10,697 nt of DNA. Origin: Gammaproteobacteria bacterium UBA6173. GTDB lineage: Bacteria > Pseudomonadota > Gammaproteobacteria > Pseudomonadales > Pseudohongiellaceae. A program made the position numbers and the translations under genes. Position 1 is the first letter of the stretch. Every line of letters begins with the position of its first letter. Location: assembly GCA_002422225.1 (NCBI GenBank), contig DITX01000124.1, positions 10,857 to 21,553 on the forward strand, in the 5' to 3' direction. The notes beneath the pieces were generated by a model. The model saw nothing but the letters and a program-made list of their open reading frames with translations, searched no databases and had not been told where the DNA came from. Below are positions 1 through 7,309 of this stretch, piece after piece.

Positions 1-3000
1 TGGCTGGCTCAGACGGCCAAACAGGGCCTAAACTCAAGGCTTGGCTGGAAACGGTCAAGCGCGACAAACGACTGATCGCCGGATTTCTGGTCGAGCTTAA
101 CCAGCGCCTGTCACAGGACATCGAGTACCTGATTCGTATGGAACCCGGTGTGCAAAGCCCGGAAGAAACCCTGACATTGGCGCGTGGTTCCTGCCGGGAT
201 TCAGCCTGGTTGATGGTGCACATACTGCGACGATTAGGCTTGGCAGCACGATTTGTGTCTGGGTATCTGATCCAGCTGACGGCGGATGTCAAAGCGCTGG
301 ATGGTCCGTCGGGTACTGATGTGGACTTTACCGATTTGCATGCCTGGACCGAGGTATTTATTCCCGGCGCTGGCTGGATTGGTCTGGATCCAACCTCAGG
401 TTTGTTTGCCGGCGAGGGCCATTTGCCGCTGGCGGCTACGCCGGAACCCTCTGCAGCCGCGCCCATCACCGGGACATCGGACAAATGTGAAGTCACCTTT
501 GATTTTTCCATGAGCGTGACACGTATACACGAAGACCCGCGTGTCACCAAACCCTACACCCCCGAACAATGGCAGGAAATTGAAGCCTTGGGCGATGCGG
601 TTGATGCCCGTTTGAGCGCGCACGACGTCCGTTTGACCATGGGTGGAGAGCCCACTTTTGTGTCGATTGACGACATGGATGCACCAGAATGGACCACGGC
701 GGCGCAAGGACCAACCAAGCGCGGGCTCGCCGAAAAACTGCTGCATCGCTTGCGGCCACACTTTGCGCCTGGCTCATTGCTGCATTACCAACAGGGCAAA
801 TGGTACCCCGGTGAGCCACTGCCACGTTGGGCGCTGGCCTGTTACTGGCGTCGCGATGGTAAACCCATCTGGAAAGATGAAACCTGGCTGGCGAGTTTTG
901 ATCAGGATTATGGTATCGACGAGGCGCAAACGCGTGCCTTTGCAAAAACTCTGGTTAAACGCCTGGCGGTTGATGAGAAGTACCTGATTCCTTGTTACGA
1001 AGATGCCTACCACTATTTATGGCTTGAACAGCAGCAGCCCGTGGATATTGACCTGCGTTCAGAAAAGCTCGGTAAAGATGAAGACCGTATCCGATTGTCG
1101 CGCTTACTCAGCAAAGGGCTGGATACTCTGGTTGGGCTGGCCTTGCCGTTGACCGCACGCGCACTGCCGTCACCCGCGGGCAAAGCATCCAATGTGCGTG
1201 CCTGGTTGAGTGGACAATGGCCCGTGCGGCGTGAACATCTGTATTTGATTCCCGGTGATTCACCCATGGGGCTGCGCTTGCCGTTATCGGCATTGCCCAT
1301 CAAAAAGCTGGAAGAGGAGCAGGCACCATCGCCTTTTGGTGACATGCCGGAACTTGAGGCGACTGCCTACGATAACAGCGGTGAGGTAGCCAAGCGTTAC
1401 AACGTGGCCCCGCTGGTAAAACCAGCGGCCGGTTTGCATGTGCAGGGTCGTAGTCAGGAGTGGCAAGAGCAGTTACCGGCTGATGAACCCGAGAAAGTGG
1501 AAATCATTGGCACAGCGCTGTGTTTGCAAGCGCGTGACGGCAAGCTGTTTGTGTTTATGCCGCCGCTGCCGATGCTGGAGGATTATCTGGCCTTGTTGGC
1601 AGCCATTGAGCAGACTGCAGCGGAGCTCAAGCTGCCAGTCTGTATCGAGGGATATGCGCCCCCTTCGGATCCGCGCATCGAAAAATTCATGATCACGCCA
1701 GACCCGGGTGTCATCGAAGTGAATGTGATGCCATCGGCTAGCTGGCGCGACATGGTCAGCAGTACGCGTGTGTTGTATGAAGAGGCACGTCTGACGCGAT
1801 TGGGCACCGAAAAGTTTATGCTGGATGGCCGTCACACAGGTACCGGTGGCGGCAACCACGTCACCTTGGGCGCTAAAACACCGGCAGATTCACCGTTTTT
1901 ACGTCGGCCGGATCTGCTGGCCAGCATGCTAATTTTCTGGCAGCAGCATCCCAGTCTGTCTTACCTGTTTTCGGGTATGTTCCTGGGGCCAACCAGTCAG
2001 GCTCCCAGAATAGACGAAGCCCGTCACGAGGCCCTGTACGAGCTGGAAATTGCGCTTTCACAAATGCCTGTTGGCGAGACACCTCAGCCATGGATTGTGG
2101 ATCGCCTGCTGCGTCATTTGTTGACTGACATCACCGGCAACACCCATCGTGCGGAGTTCTGTATCGACAAACTCTATTCGCCTGATTCATCCACCGGCCG
2201 GCTCGGGCTGCTGGAATTACGCGGGTTTGAAATGCCGCCCCATGCTGAAATGAGCCTGATGCAGCAATTGTTGATTCGTGCGCTTGTGGCCCGGTTCTGG
2301 GCGTCGCCGTATCGCAAGCCGCTGGTGCGTTGGGGGACTGCGCTGCATGACAAATGGATGATGCCGCACTTTATCTGGCAAGACATGGGTGAGGTGCTGG
2401 CCGATCTGCGCGAGCATGGTTTTGAGTTCAAACTTGAATGGTTTGCGCCGTTTATGGAGTTCCGCTTTCCAGTGATCGGTGACGTACGTTACGAAGGCAC
2501 GCATATCCAGCTGCGCCAAGCGATTGAACCCTGGCATGTGCTGGGTGAAGAAGCCAGTGGTGGCGGCACAGCGCGTTATGTGGATTCCTCAGTTGAGCGA
2601 CTTGAGGTCAAAGTCAGCGACTTCAATCCGGCCCGACATGTGTTGACCTGTAATGGCTACAAGATTCCGCTGCAGCCTACCGGTGTGCCCGGTGAAGCTG
2701 TCGCTGCCGTGCGTTACAAGGCCTGGCAGCCACCATCAGCCCTGCATCCGCTGATTGAGTCTCACGCACCGCTGGTTTTTGATCTGGTGGATAGCTGGAA
2801 TCAGCGCTCAGTGGGGGGTTGCAGCTACCACGTCTCACATCCGGCCGGGCGCAATTATGAGACATTCCCGGTGAATGCCAATGAGGCGGAAGCGCGTCGT
2901 ATGGCGCGGTTTAAAGCCGAGGGGCACTCGCAGGGTGTGATAAAACACATAGCGCAAGCGCCTGGGCAGGATTATCCACACACGCTGGATTTGAGGCGTG

Positions 3001-3026
3001 CAGGCATTGTCAGCAGTGGGTTTTGA
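1..3026 (+). CDS. Transglutaminase-like / DUF2126 putative amidoligase fusion protein, 5' end cut by window
   Basis: The reading frame is already open at the left edge (first full codon at base 3) and matches the family before the first ATG at 138, so that ATG is internal and the true start lies outside; about 1007 residues are visible, against roughly 1100 for the family. The transglutaminase core comes first: Cys in GSCRDSAW (codon 192-194), His in DLHAW (339-341) and Asp in LDPTSG (387-389) make an intact Cys-His-Asp triad. DUF2126 follows, opening with MGGEPTF near 639 and containing GVIEVNVMPS near 1707 and GRHTGTGGGNHVTLG near 1827. The family is known as a glutamine-synthetase/GCS-like putative amidoligase, expected to form amide bonds using ATP; the substrate is unknown. 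No signal peptide can be judged because the N-terminus is missing; a cytoplasmic site is inferred. It is the first visible gene of the plus-strand cluster and ends 49 bases before the toxin gene. Family assignment is firm; the activity is prediction. Confidence 0.93.
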   Translation, partial: AGSDGQTGPKLKAWLETVKRDKRLIAGFLVELNQRLSQDIEYLIRMEPGVQSPEETLTLARGSCRDSAWLMVHILRRLGLAARFVSGYLIQLTADVKALDGPSGTDVDFTDLHAWTEVFIPGAGWIGLDPTSGLFAGEGHLPLAATPEPSAAAPITGTSDKCEVTFDFSMSVTRIHEDPRVTKPYTPEQWQEIEALGDAVDARLSAHDVRLTMGGEPTFVSIDDMDAPEWTTAAQGPTKRGLAEKLLHRLRPHFAPGSLLHYQQGKWYPGEPLPRWALACYWRRDGKPIWKDETWLASFDQDYGIDEAQTRAFAKTLVKRLAVDEKYLIPCYEDAYHYLWLEQQQPVDIDLRSEKLGKDEDRIRLSRLLSKGLDTLVGLALPLTARALPSPAGKASNVRAWLSGQWPVRREHLYLIPGDSPMGLRLPLSALPIKKLEEEQAPSPFGDMPELEATAYDNSGEVAKRYNVAPLVKPAAGLHVQGRSQEWQEQLPADEPEKVEIIGTALCLQARDGKLFVFMPPLPMLEDYLALLAAIEQTAAELKLPVCIEGYAPPSDPRIEKFMITPDPGVIEVNVMPSASWRDMVSSTRVLYEEARLTRLGTEKFMLDGRHTGTGGGNHVTLGAKTPADSPFLRRPDLLASMLIFWQQHPSLSYLFSGMFLGPTSQAPRIDEARHEALYELEIALSQMPVGETPQPWIVDRLLRHLLTDITGNTHRAEFCIDKLYSPDSSTGRLGLLELRGFEMPPHAEMSLMQQLLIRALVARFWASPYRKPLVRWGTALHDKWMMPHFIWQDMGEVLADLREHGFEFKLEWFAPFMEFRFPVIGDVRYEGTHIQLRQAIEPWHVLGEEASGGGTARYVDSSVERLEVKVSDFNPARHVLTCNGYKIPLQPTGVPGEAVAAVRYKAWQPPSALHPLIESHAPLVFDLVDSWNQRSVGGCSYHVSHPAGRNYETFPVNANEAEARRMARFKAEGHSQGVIKHIAQAPGQDYPHTLDLRRAGIVSSGF

Positions 3027-3056
3027 TACGAGATAAGCTGATGACAAAAGGCATAC

Positions 3057-3069
3057 AGACTGTTAGTCT
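3057..3069. repeat. Short perfect inverted repeat just upstream of the toxin gene, candidate operator
   Basis: AGACT-GTT-AGTCT is a perfect 5-base inverted repeat with a 3-base centre, ending six bases before the toxin ATG at 3076, where a Shine-Dalgarno sequence would be expected and none is seen. RHH antitoxins typically bind short palindromes in their own promoter, so this could be the autoregulatory operator, or a weak hairpin limiting toxin translation. A repeat this short can arise by chance, and I found no convincing -35/-10 pair to place it against. Confidence 0.3.
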
Positions 3070-3075
3070 CCAACC

Positions 3076-3384
3076 ATGAAATCATTTGACTGGGACCCGG
3101 AAAAAAATCTGAAGTTGCGTGTTGAGCGAGGAGTATCTTTCGAAGAAGTCGTTTTTCACCTATTGGCAGGGGACATTGTTGATATTGCCGAACACCCGGA
3201 TCAGAGCACTTACCCGGGGCAGAAGATATTCAAGATTTTGATTGATGGCTACGTTTACCTGATTCCTTTTGTTGAATCTGATGAGATGATATTTTTAAAA
3301 ACTATTATTCCCAGCAGAAAGGCAACAAAACAATTTTTGTCCGGTGAAGCGGCCAGGAACAGGAAGGATTTAAGCGAGAAATGA
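3076..3384 (+). CDS. brnT: BrnT-type (DUF497) toxin of a type II toxin-antitoxin pair
   Basis: The 102-residue product looks like a BrnT/DUF497 toxin, a RelE-like ribonuclease fold that inhibits translation by cutting RNA in the cytoplasm until bound by its antitoxin. Visible family marks are FDWDPEKN (residues 4-11), ERGVSFEE (17-24), PGQKIF (47-52) and the C-terminal KTIIPSRKATK (75-85), corresponding to the RIISARKA-like end of classical BrnT. Toxin-first order with the antitoxin one base downstream is the usual BrnT arrangement. The ATP at 3076 region carries an ATG with no clear Shine-Dalgarno sequence, so expression may be weak or coupled to upstream translation. GC is low: 101 of 240 bases (42%) in 3121-3360, while neighbouring stretches I counted range from 50 to 70%, hinting at horizontal gain. 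The tail after residue 86 is rich in charged residues. The reading frame is intact; toxicity is inferred from family and context. Confidence 0.82.
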   Translation: MKSFDWDPEKNLKLRVERGVSFEEVVFHLLAGDIVDIAEHPDQSTYPGQKIFKILIDGYVYLIPFVESDEMIFLKTIIPSRKATKQFLSGEAARNRKDLSEK

Positions 3385-3385
3385 C

Positions 3386-3682
3386 ATGAAGAAGAGCGCC
3401 GCGATCGGGAAAAACCTACAGCTGGATGCTGAAGAAACGAGCATACTCGAGGCATTCGAGTCGGGAGAGTTGCGTAGTGCGGAGCTGAGCCCGGAAGCTG
3501 TTTTAAAGTACCAATCTTATGCAGAAACTACTTTTCGCAAAGATGCCCGCATCAATATCCGTCTCTCGAGTCGTGACCTGAAGAGTCTGCAAAAAAGAGC
3601 GTTGGCAGAAGGTATTCCTTATCAGACCCTGATCTCTAGCGTACTGCACAAGTACGTTGAAGGCCGGTTGCAAGAAAATTAA
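3386..3682 (+). CDS. CopG/ribbon-helix-helix antitoxin partner of the BrnT-type toxin
   Basis: The 98-residue product resembles the CopG-family antitoxins (COG5304-like) that pair with this branch of BrnT-type toxins. The N-terminal half has an acidic stretch (LDAEETSILEAFESGE, residues 13-28) and probably wraps the toxin, as is usual for such antitoxins. The C-terminal half is the ribbon-helix-helix DNA-binding unit: strand ARINIRLS (54-61), helix A through SRDLKSLQKRALAEG (62-76), then a second helix IPYQTLISSVLHKYVEG (77-93). It should dimerise, bind DNA and repress its own promoter. The ATG at 3386 is one base after the toxin stop, preceded by a weak GAGAA at 3376-3380, so translation is probably coupled to the toxin. 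It differs from the classical BrnA family, so I give no symbol. Counted GC is 118 of 240 bases (49%) in 3421-3660. The next gene begins 31 bases after its stop. Confidence 0.82.
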   Translation: MKKSAAIGKNLQLDAEETSILEAFESGELRSAELSPEAVLKYQSYAETTFRKDARINIRLSSRDLKSLQKRALAEGIPYQTLISSVLHKYVEGRLQEN

Positions 3683-3713
3683 CCAATTCAGCAAAGAGCA
3701 ACGCGGAAATACC

Positions 3714-6389
3714 ATGCAGCCTGCGGGCCTACCAGAACATAATAAAGACCTTCTAGGCGATTATCTTCAGCAAAGCACAAGCAACCAAGCGGGTGTGTAT
3801 GACGAATTGCTCTCGCATGGGCGACCGCGTGCGCACTGGCAACACCTGCTTGAAGAACTGGGAACTTTGGGACCTGATGTGCTGGCGGCACGCAGTGAAG
3901 AAGCTCAAAGTCTGTTGCATGAAAACGGTGTGACATTTAACCCCTATGAAGATGATCCAGGTCAGTTGCGTTCCTGGCGACTGGACTGTGTGCCTTGGGT
4001 GATCAGCACACAGGAGTGGACACATCTTGAACAAGGCCTGCAGCAACGCAGTCGCCTGCTGGCCTTGTTGCTTGACGATTTATATGGCGAGCGCAAGGTT
4101 ATTCACAATGGTTTGTTGCCGCCTGAATTGGTATATACCCATCCCGGATTCTTGTTTTCAGCAGCGGATACGCCGTCGCAGTTAAATCGTCCTCTGCTGA
4201 TTTTCCATGGCACGGATGTCATTCGTGACACGCAGGGGCAGTGGCAAGTGTTAGGTGACTGGACTCAGTCACCTTCGGGTGTGGGTTATGCACTGGAAAG
4301 CCGGATCACTCTAGCGCGCGCCTTGCCGGGTATGTATCGCGATGCACCGCTGAAGCGCCTTGCCGGCTTCCTGCAGGCACAACATCGCTGTCTGGCTAAC
4401 TTGTCACGTGGTCGTCGTGAGCAACCTAACATCGTGTTGCTGACGCCAGGTCCGGGCAGTCCGGGGTACTTTGAACATGCGTGGCTGGCAAACTACATGA
4501 ACTTCGCGCTGGTGGAGGGTGACGATCTGGTAGTGCGCGACGGGCAGGTGTCTGTCCGCACCTTGGGTGGTCTGGATCAGGTGGATGTCATTCTTCGGCA
4601 TATCAATGATCCCTGGTGTGACCCGCTGGAGTTGCGCCCGGACTCGTTGCTAGGGGTGCCCGGTTTGCTGCAGGCCGCGCGCAACGGCGAGGTTCATATT
4701 GCAAACGCCCTGGGCTCAGGGGTACTTGAGCATCCGGCACTGGCCGCGTTTTTGCCCGCACTCAGTCGTCGCTTGTTGGGCGAAGAGTTGATTCTGCCTT
4801 GTCGCGAAACACTGTGGTGTGGTGATGCCGACAATTTGTATAAGATCAGACAATCTCTGGATGAGTGGATTATCCGGGACATTACCAAACCCGGAAAAAC
4901 CTTTCATGTTGACCAGCTAGGGTTGGAGTCTGCCCAACAATTGCGCTACGACCTGAATGCGCGACCGCACTTGTTCACGGCACAAAAATCGCTGCAAACC
5001 TCAGTGACACCCGGTTTTAATCCGCAGACCAGACAGGTTGAACGCCAACACACCACCTTGCGATTTTTTAGCCAGTTGGAACCAGACGATATTCATTTGC
5101 CTGTGCCCGAGCAACGTTATCGTGTAATGCCCGGCGGCTTGGCGTGGGTGGGGGAGCCGGGCTCAGCCTTGCTAAAAAGCCGTGTGGTCAAGGATATCTG
5201 GGTACTAGCGGAATCGCCGCAACCGCATATCAGCATGTTGAGACAGGCGCATGGCCCGATTTTGGTTACCCGTGATGGCAAAGATCTGCCTTGCCGGGTC
5301 GCCGAAAGTCTGTTCTGGCTGGGGCGTTATGGCGAGCGACTGGATATACGTTCGCGCTTGTTGCGCGAGTCATTGGCCAAGCTGTTGCAGGAAGACCCGC
5401 AATTGGGTAACACCACTTTATTGCCGGATCTGATGACCGCGCTGGGTGTCGCGCCCGACCCAGAGGAGTTGCCGGAATTATTGGCGGCAATCAACCCAAA
5501 TCAACGTTTCTCGCGCGAGTATATTCTGGCGCGTGATCGTATGCTGGCGCTGTTGTCGGATGATGACGCCCATGGCTTGCCAGGCGTATTCCTGAATTTT
5601 GTGCGCAACAGTCGTGCCGTGCGCGATCACCTGGGCGACGACAGTTGGCGGTCAATCAACAATCTGCGCCAGCGTTGCAATGCATTGTCACGGGCCAAAG
5701 GTGTGGTGGCTGGCCAGCGCGCGCTCGAGTCCGTGGTCATTGATCTGGCAGCATTTTTTGGATTATGTAATGAAACCATGCCGCACCATTATGGTTGGCG
5801 CTTTTTAGATATTGGTCGTTTTATAGAGCGGTTACTGGGAACGCTGGAGTTACTGAAACTGGCGTTGCTGACCGCCAAACAACCGGGTATACCGTTGTGG
5901 GAAGTGGTGCTTTCAACCACTGACAATTTCACCGTGTACCGACGGCGCTTCCGGTCACAATTGCATCCCTCGGCTATTCTTGATCTGTTATTGTTTGATG
6001 AAACCAATCCACGCTCCATCGGTTACATGTTCAAGCGTTTGCAGCGTCAGGTTTCACGTTTACCCAGCAACGGCAGCTCATCGTACCGGAATCTGGAAAA
6101 TCGACTGATCATTCAGGCGACCAGCGCCCTACACTTGGTAGACATAAATATGTTGGCTGATCTGGAGCACTCGGAGACAGCGCGCGAAGCATTAAACACT
6201 TTGCTGGATGAATTGATTGCCCCCATGGCAGCCCTGTCCAATGCCATCTCGCACAGCCATTTCAGCCACGTTGAGGCGCCAAGGCAGCTGGTCACCATGA
6301 ATGTAAACGCGGGTCTGGATAACAACCCGGTCACTGAACAATTACGGACTGAGCAGAACCAGTTGTTGGGCAGGGGGGCACGGCGATGA
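3714..6389 (+). CDS. Circularly permuted ATP-grasp (DUF404/407) fused to alpha-E (DUF403) domain
   Basis: The 891-residue protein joins two domains often encoded separately. The N-terminal part (about residues 70-520) is a circularly permuted ATP-grasp ligase: NGVTFNPYED (71-80), LLPPELVYTHPGFL (134-147), DWTQSPSGVGYALESR (182-197), GPGSPGYFEHAWLANYM (246-262), LVEGDDLVVRDG (266-277), NALGSGVLEHPA (331-342) and MPGGLAWVGE (near 480). From about residue 526 the alpha-E domain starts with CRVAESLFWLGRYGER and runs helical to the end. ATP-grasp enzymes activate a carboxylate as acyl phosphate and join it to an amine; substrate unknown, alpha-E role unknown. At the lysine-bearing strand, usually like VIKPAF as I recall it, this protein reads IIRDIT (386-391). 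I chose the ATG at 3714, with weak CGGA at 3704-3707, over a TTG at 3657 inside the antitoxin gene. The stop overlaps the next start, indicating co-translation with the transglutaminase. No signal peptide; cytoplasm inferred. Confidence 0.92.
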   Translation: MQPAGLPEHNKDLLGDYLQQSTSNQAGVYDELLSHGRPRAHWQHLLEELGTLGPDVLAARSEEAQSLLHENGVTFNPYEDDPGQLRSWRLDCVPWVISTQEWTHLEQGLQQRSRLLALLLDDLYGERKVIHNGLLPPELVYTHPGFLFSAADTPSQLNRPLLIFHGTDVIRDTQGQWQVLGDWTQSPSGVGYALESRITLARALPGMYRDAPLKRLAGFLQAQHRCLANLSRGRREQPNIVLLTPGPGSPGYFEHAWLANYMNFALVEGDDLVVRDGQVSVRTLGGLDQVDVILRHINDPWCDPLELRPDSLLGVPGLLQAARNGEVHIANALGSGVLEHPALAAFLPALSRRLLGEELILPCRETLWCGDADNLYKIRQSLDEWIIRDITKPGKTFHVDQLGLESAQQLRYDLNARPHLFTAQKSLQTSVTPGFNPQTRQVERQHTTLRFFSQLEPDDIHLPVPEQRYRVMPGGLAWVGEPGSALLKSRVVKDIWVLAESPQPHISMLRQAHGPILVTRDGKDLPCRVAESLFWLGRYGERLDIRSRLLRESLAKLLQEDPQLGNTTLLPDLMTALGVAPDPEELPELLAAINPNQRFSREYILARDRMLALLSDDDAHGLPGVFLNFVRNSRAVRDHLGDDSWRSINNLRQRCNALSRAKGVVAGQRALESVVIDLAAFFGLCNETMPHHYGWRFLDIGRFIERLLGTLELLKLALLTAKQPGIPLWEVVLSTTDNFTVYRRRFRSQLHPSAILDLLLFDETNPRSIGYMFKRLQRQVSRLPSNGSSSYRNLENRLIIQATSALHLVDINMLADLEHSETAREALNTLLDELIAPMAALSNAISHSHFSHVEAPRQLVTMNVNAGLDNNPVTEQLRTEQNQLLGRGARR
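6372..6378 (+). promoter_or_regulatory. Ribosome binding site for the stand-alone transglutaminase gene
   Basis: AGGGGGG lies inside the last codons of the ATP-grasp/alpha-E gene, 7 bases before the ATG at 6386 and 10 before a second ATG at 6389. The upstream stop TGA (6387-6389) overlaps these starts. The spacing slightly favours 6386; the choice changes the protein by one methionine. The layout is typical of translational coupling. Confidence 0.6.
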
Positions 6390-7309
6390 TGTATCGCATC
6401 AGACACCTGACCCGCTACGATTACAGCGGTCCGGCAACCCTTAGCCACAATGAATCACGCATGTTGCCACGAGAGTTGCCGTGGCAACAGTGTTTCAGCA
6501 GTGCGTTCAGTATCACGCCGTTGCCTGTGCGCCTGCGCGAACGTATTGATTTTTTTGGCAACCGGGTAGCTTATTTTTCTACCGAGTCAGTGCATGACAG
6601 TCTGGAAGTTGTGGTGAGCAGCGAGGTACAAACGCGCGCGCGCCCAGCCCAAGATATTTTCTCCACAATCTGCTGGGAAGATGCCATCACGGATGTGGCC
6701 AGCGCGTTAAAAACGGGTAATCGCGATTGTATTGATGCACGGTTGTTTATGTTGGAATCCCCTTATATTCGCCATCAACAGGCTTTGGCCCGTTACGCGG
6801 AAGACTGTTTTGGCAGTGGTCGTGACCTGCGTGATGCGTTGATGTCTCTGAATAGTCGGATTTTTGAAGAATTCACCTACGACTCAGAGGTCACCACCAC
6901 CGCAACACCGGTATTGGAAGTGCTGGCCAGTAAACGCGGCGTCTGTCAGGACTTTGCCCATTTGATGATTGGCTGTATACGGGCGCTGGGTTTGCCTGCC
7001 CGCTATGTCAGTGGTTATATGGAAACTTTGCCAGCACCGGGTCAGGTAAAACTGTTGGGGGCGGATGCAACCCATGCGTGGGTCGCTGCTTTTATCCCAG
7101 GCTGGGGATGGCTGGAGCTGGATCCAACTAACGGCTGTCTGCCCGATGAGCGTTACATTGTGCTGGGCTGGGGCAGGGATTACGCCGATGTCACCCCGCT
7201 TAAAGGCGTGATGACGGGCGGCGGGGATCATGAGTTGACCGTGGAAGTGGACGTCATTCCGGTCGACGATCAGCCGGCGTCAGCAATCAATCTGAACTTT
7301 GGCAAGTAA
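6386..7309 (+). CDS. Stand-alone transglutaminase-like protein
   Basis: The 307-residue protein belongs to the bacterial transglutaminase-like family of papain-fold enzymes. The N-terminal beta domain (Bact_transglu_N type) covers about residues 3-85, with YRIRHLTRYDY (3-13) and DFFGNRV (55-61). The catalytic core follows, with Cys187 in KRGVCQDFAH, His230 in DATHAW and Asp246 in LELDPTNG; the triad is complete. Such proteins may act as peptidases or acyl transferases rather than true crosslinking enzymes. It lacks a signal peptide or membrane segment, so a cytoplasmic role with the ATP-grasp/alpha-E protein is inferred. Length is normal for the family. It starts at an overlapping ATG/TGA with the upstream gene and ends the plus-strand cluster; its TAA directly abuts the stop codon of the opposing tamB gene. 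Compared with the transglutaminase domain of the first gene, it shares the motif pattern VSGY, HAW and LDPT but has its own N-terminal domain. In related operons an Anbu gene may follow; here none does. Confidence 0.92.
   Translation: MMYRIRHLTRYDYSGPATLSHNESRMLPRELPWQQCFSSAFSITPLPVRLRERIDFFGNRVAYFSTESVHDSLEVVVSSEVQTRARPAQDIFSTICWEDAITDVASALKTGNRDCIDARLFMLESPYIRHQQALARYAEDCFGSGRDLRDALMSLNSRIFEEFTYDSEVTTTATPVLEVLASKRGVCQDFAHLMIGCIRALGLPARYVSGYMETLPAPGQVKLLGADATHAWVAAFIPGWGWLELDPTNGCLPDERYIVLGWGRDYADVTPLKGVMTGGGDHELTVEVDVIPVDDQPASAINLNFGK

Noticed and set aside
3023..3057. Possible promoter for the toxin-antitoxin pair (TTGATA at 3023, CATACA at 3052)
   Set aside because: The spacing of 23 bases is too long and the -10 match is poor; a promoter may exist but this is not supported.
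3445..3461. Inverted repeat ACTCGA-GGCAT-TCGAGT
   Set aside because: It lies within the antitoxin coding sequence with no T-run after it; best explained as chance coding sequence.
3657..3713. TTG start at 3657 giving a 19-residue longer ATP-grasp/alpha-E protein
   Set aside because: It would overlap the antitoxin gene by 26 bases and the added residues (KAGCKKINQFSKEQRGN) look like out-of-frame sequence; the ATG at 3714 has at least a weak Shine-Dalgarno and fits the family start.
6631..6643. Alternating CG run in the stand-alone transglutaminase gene
   Set aside because: It is short, in frame and encodes Arg-Ala codons; no reason to see it as a regulatory or Z-DNA element.
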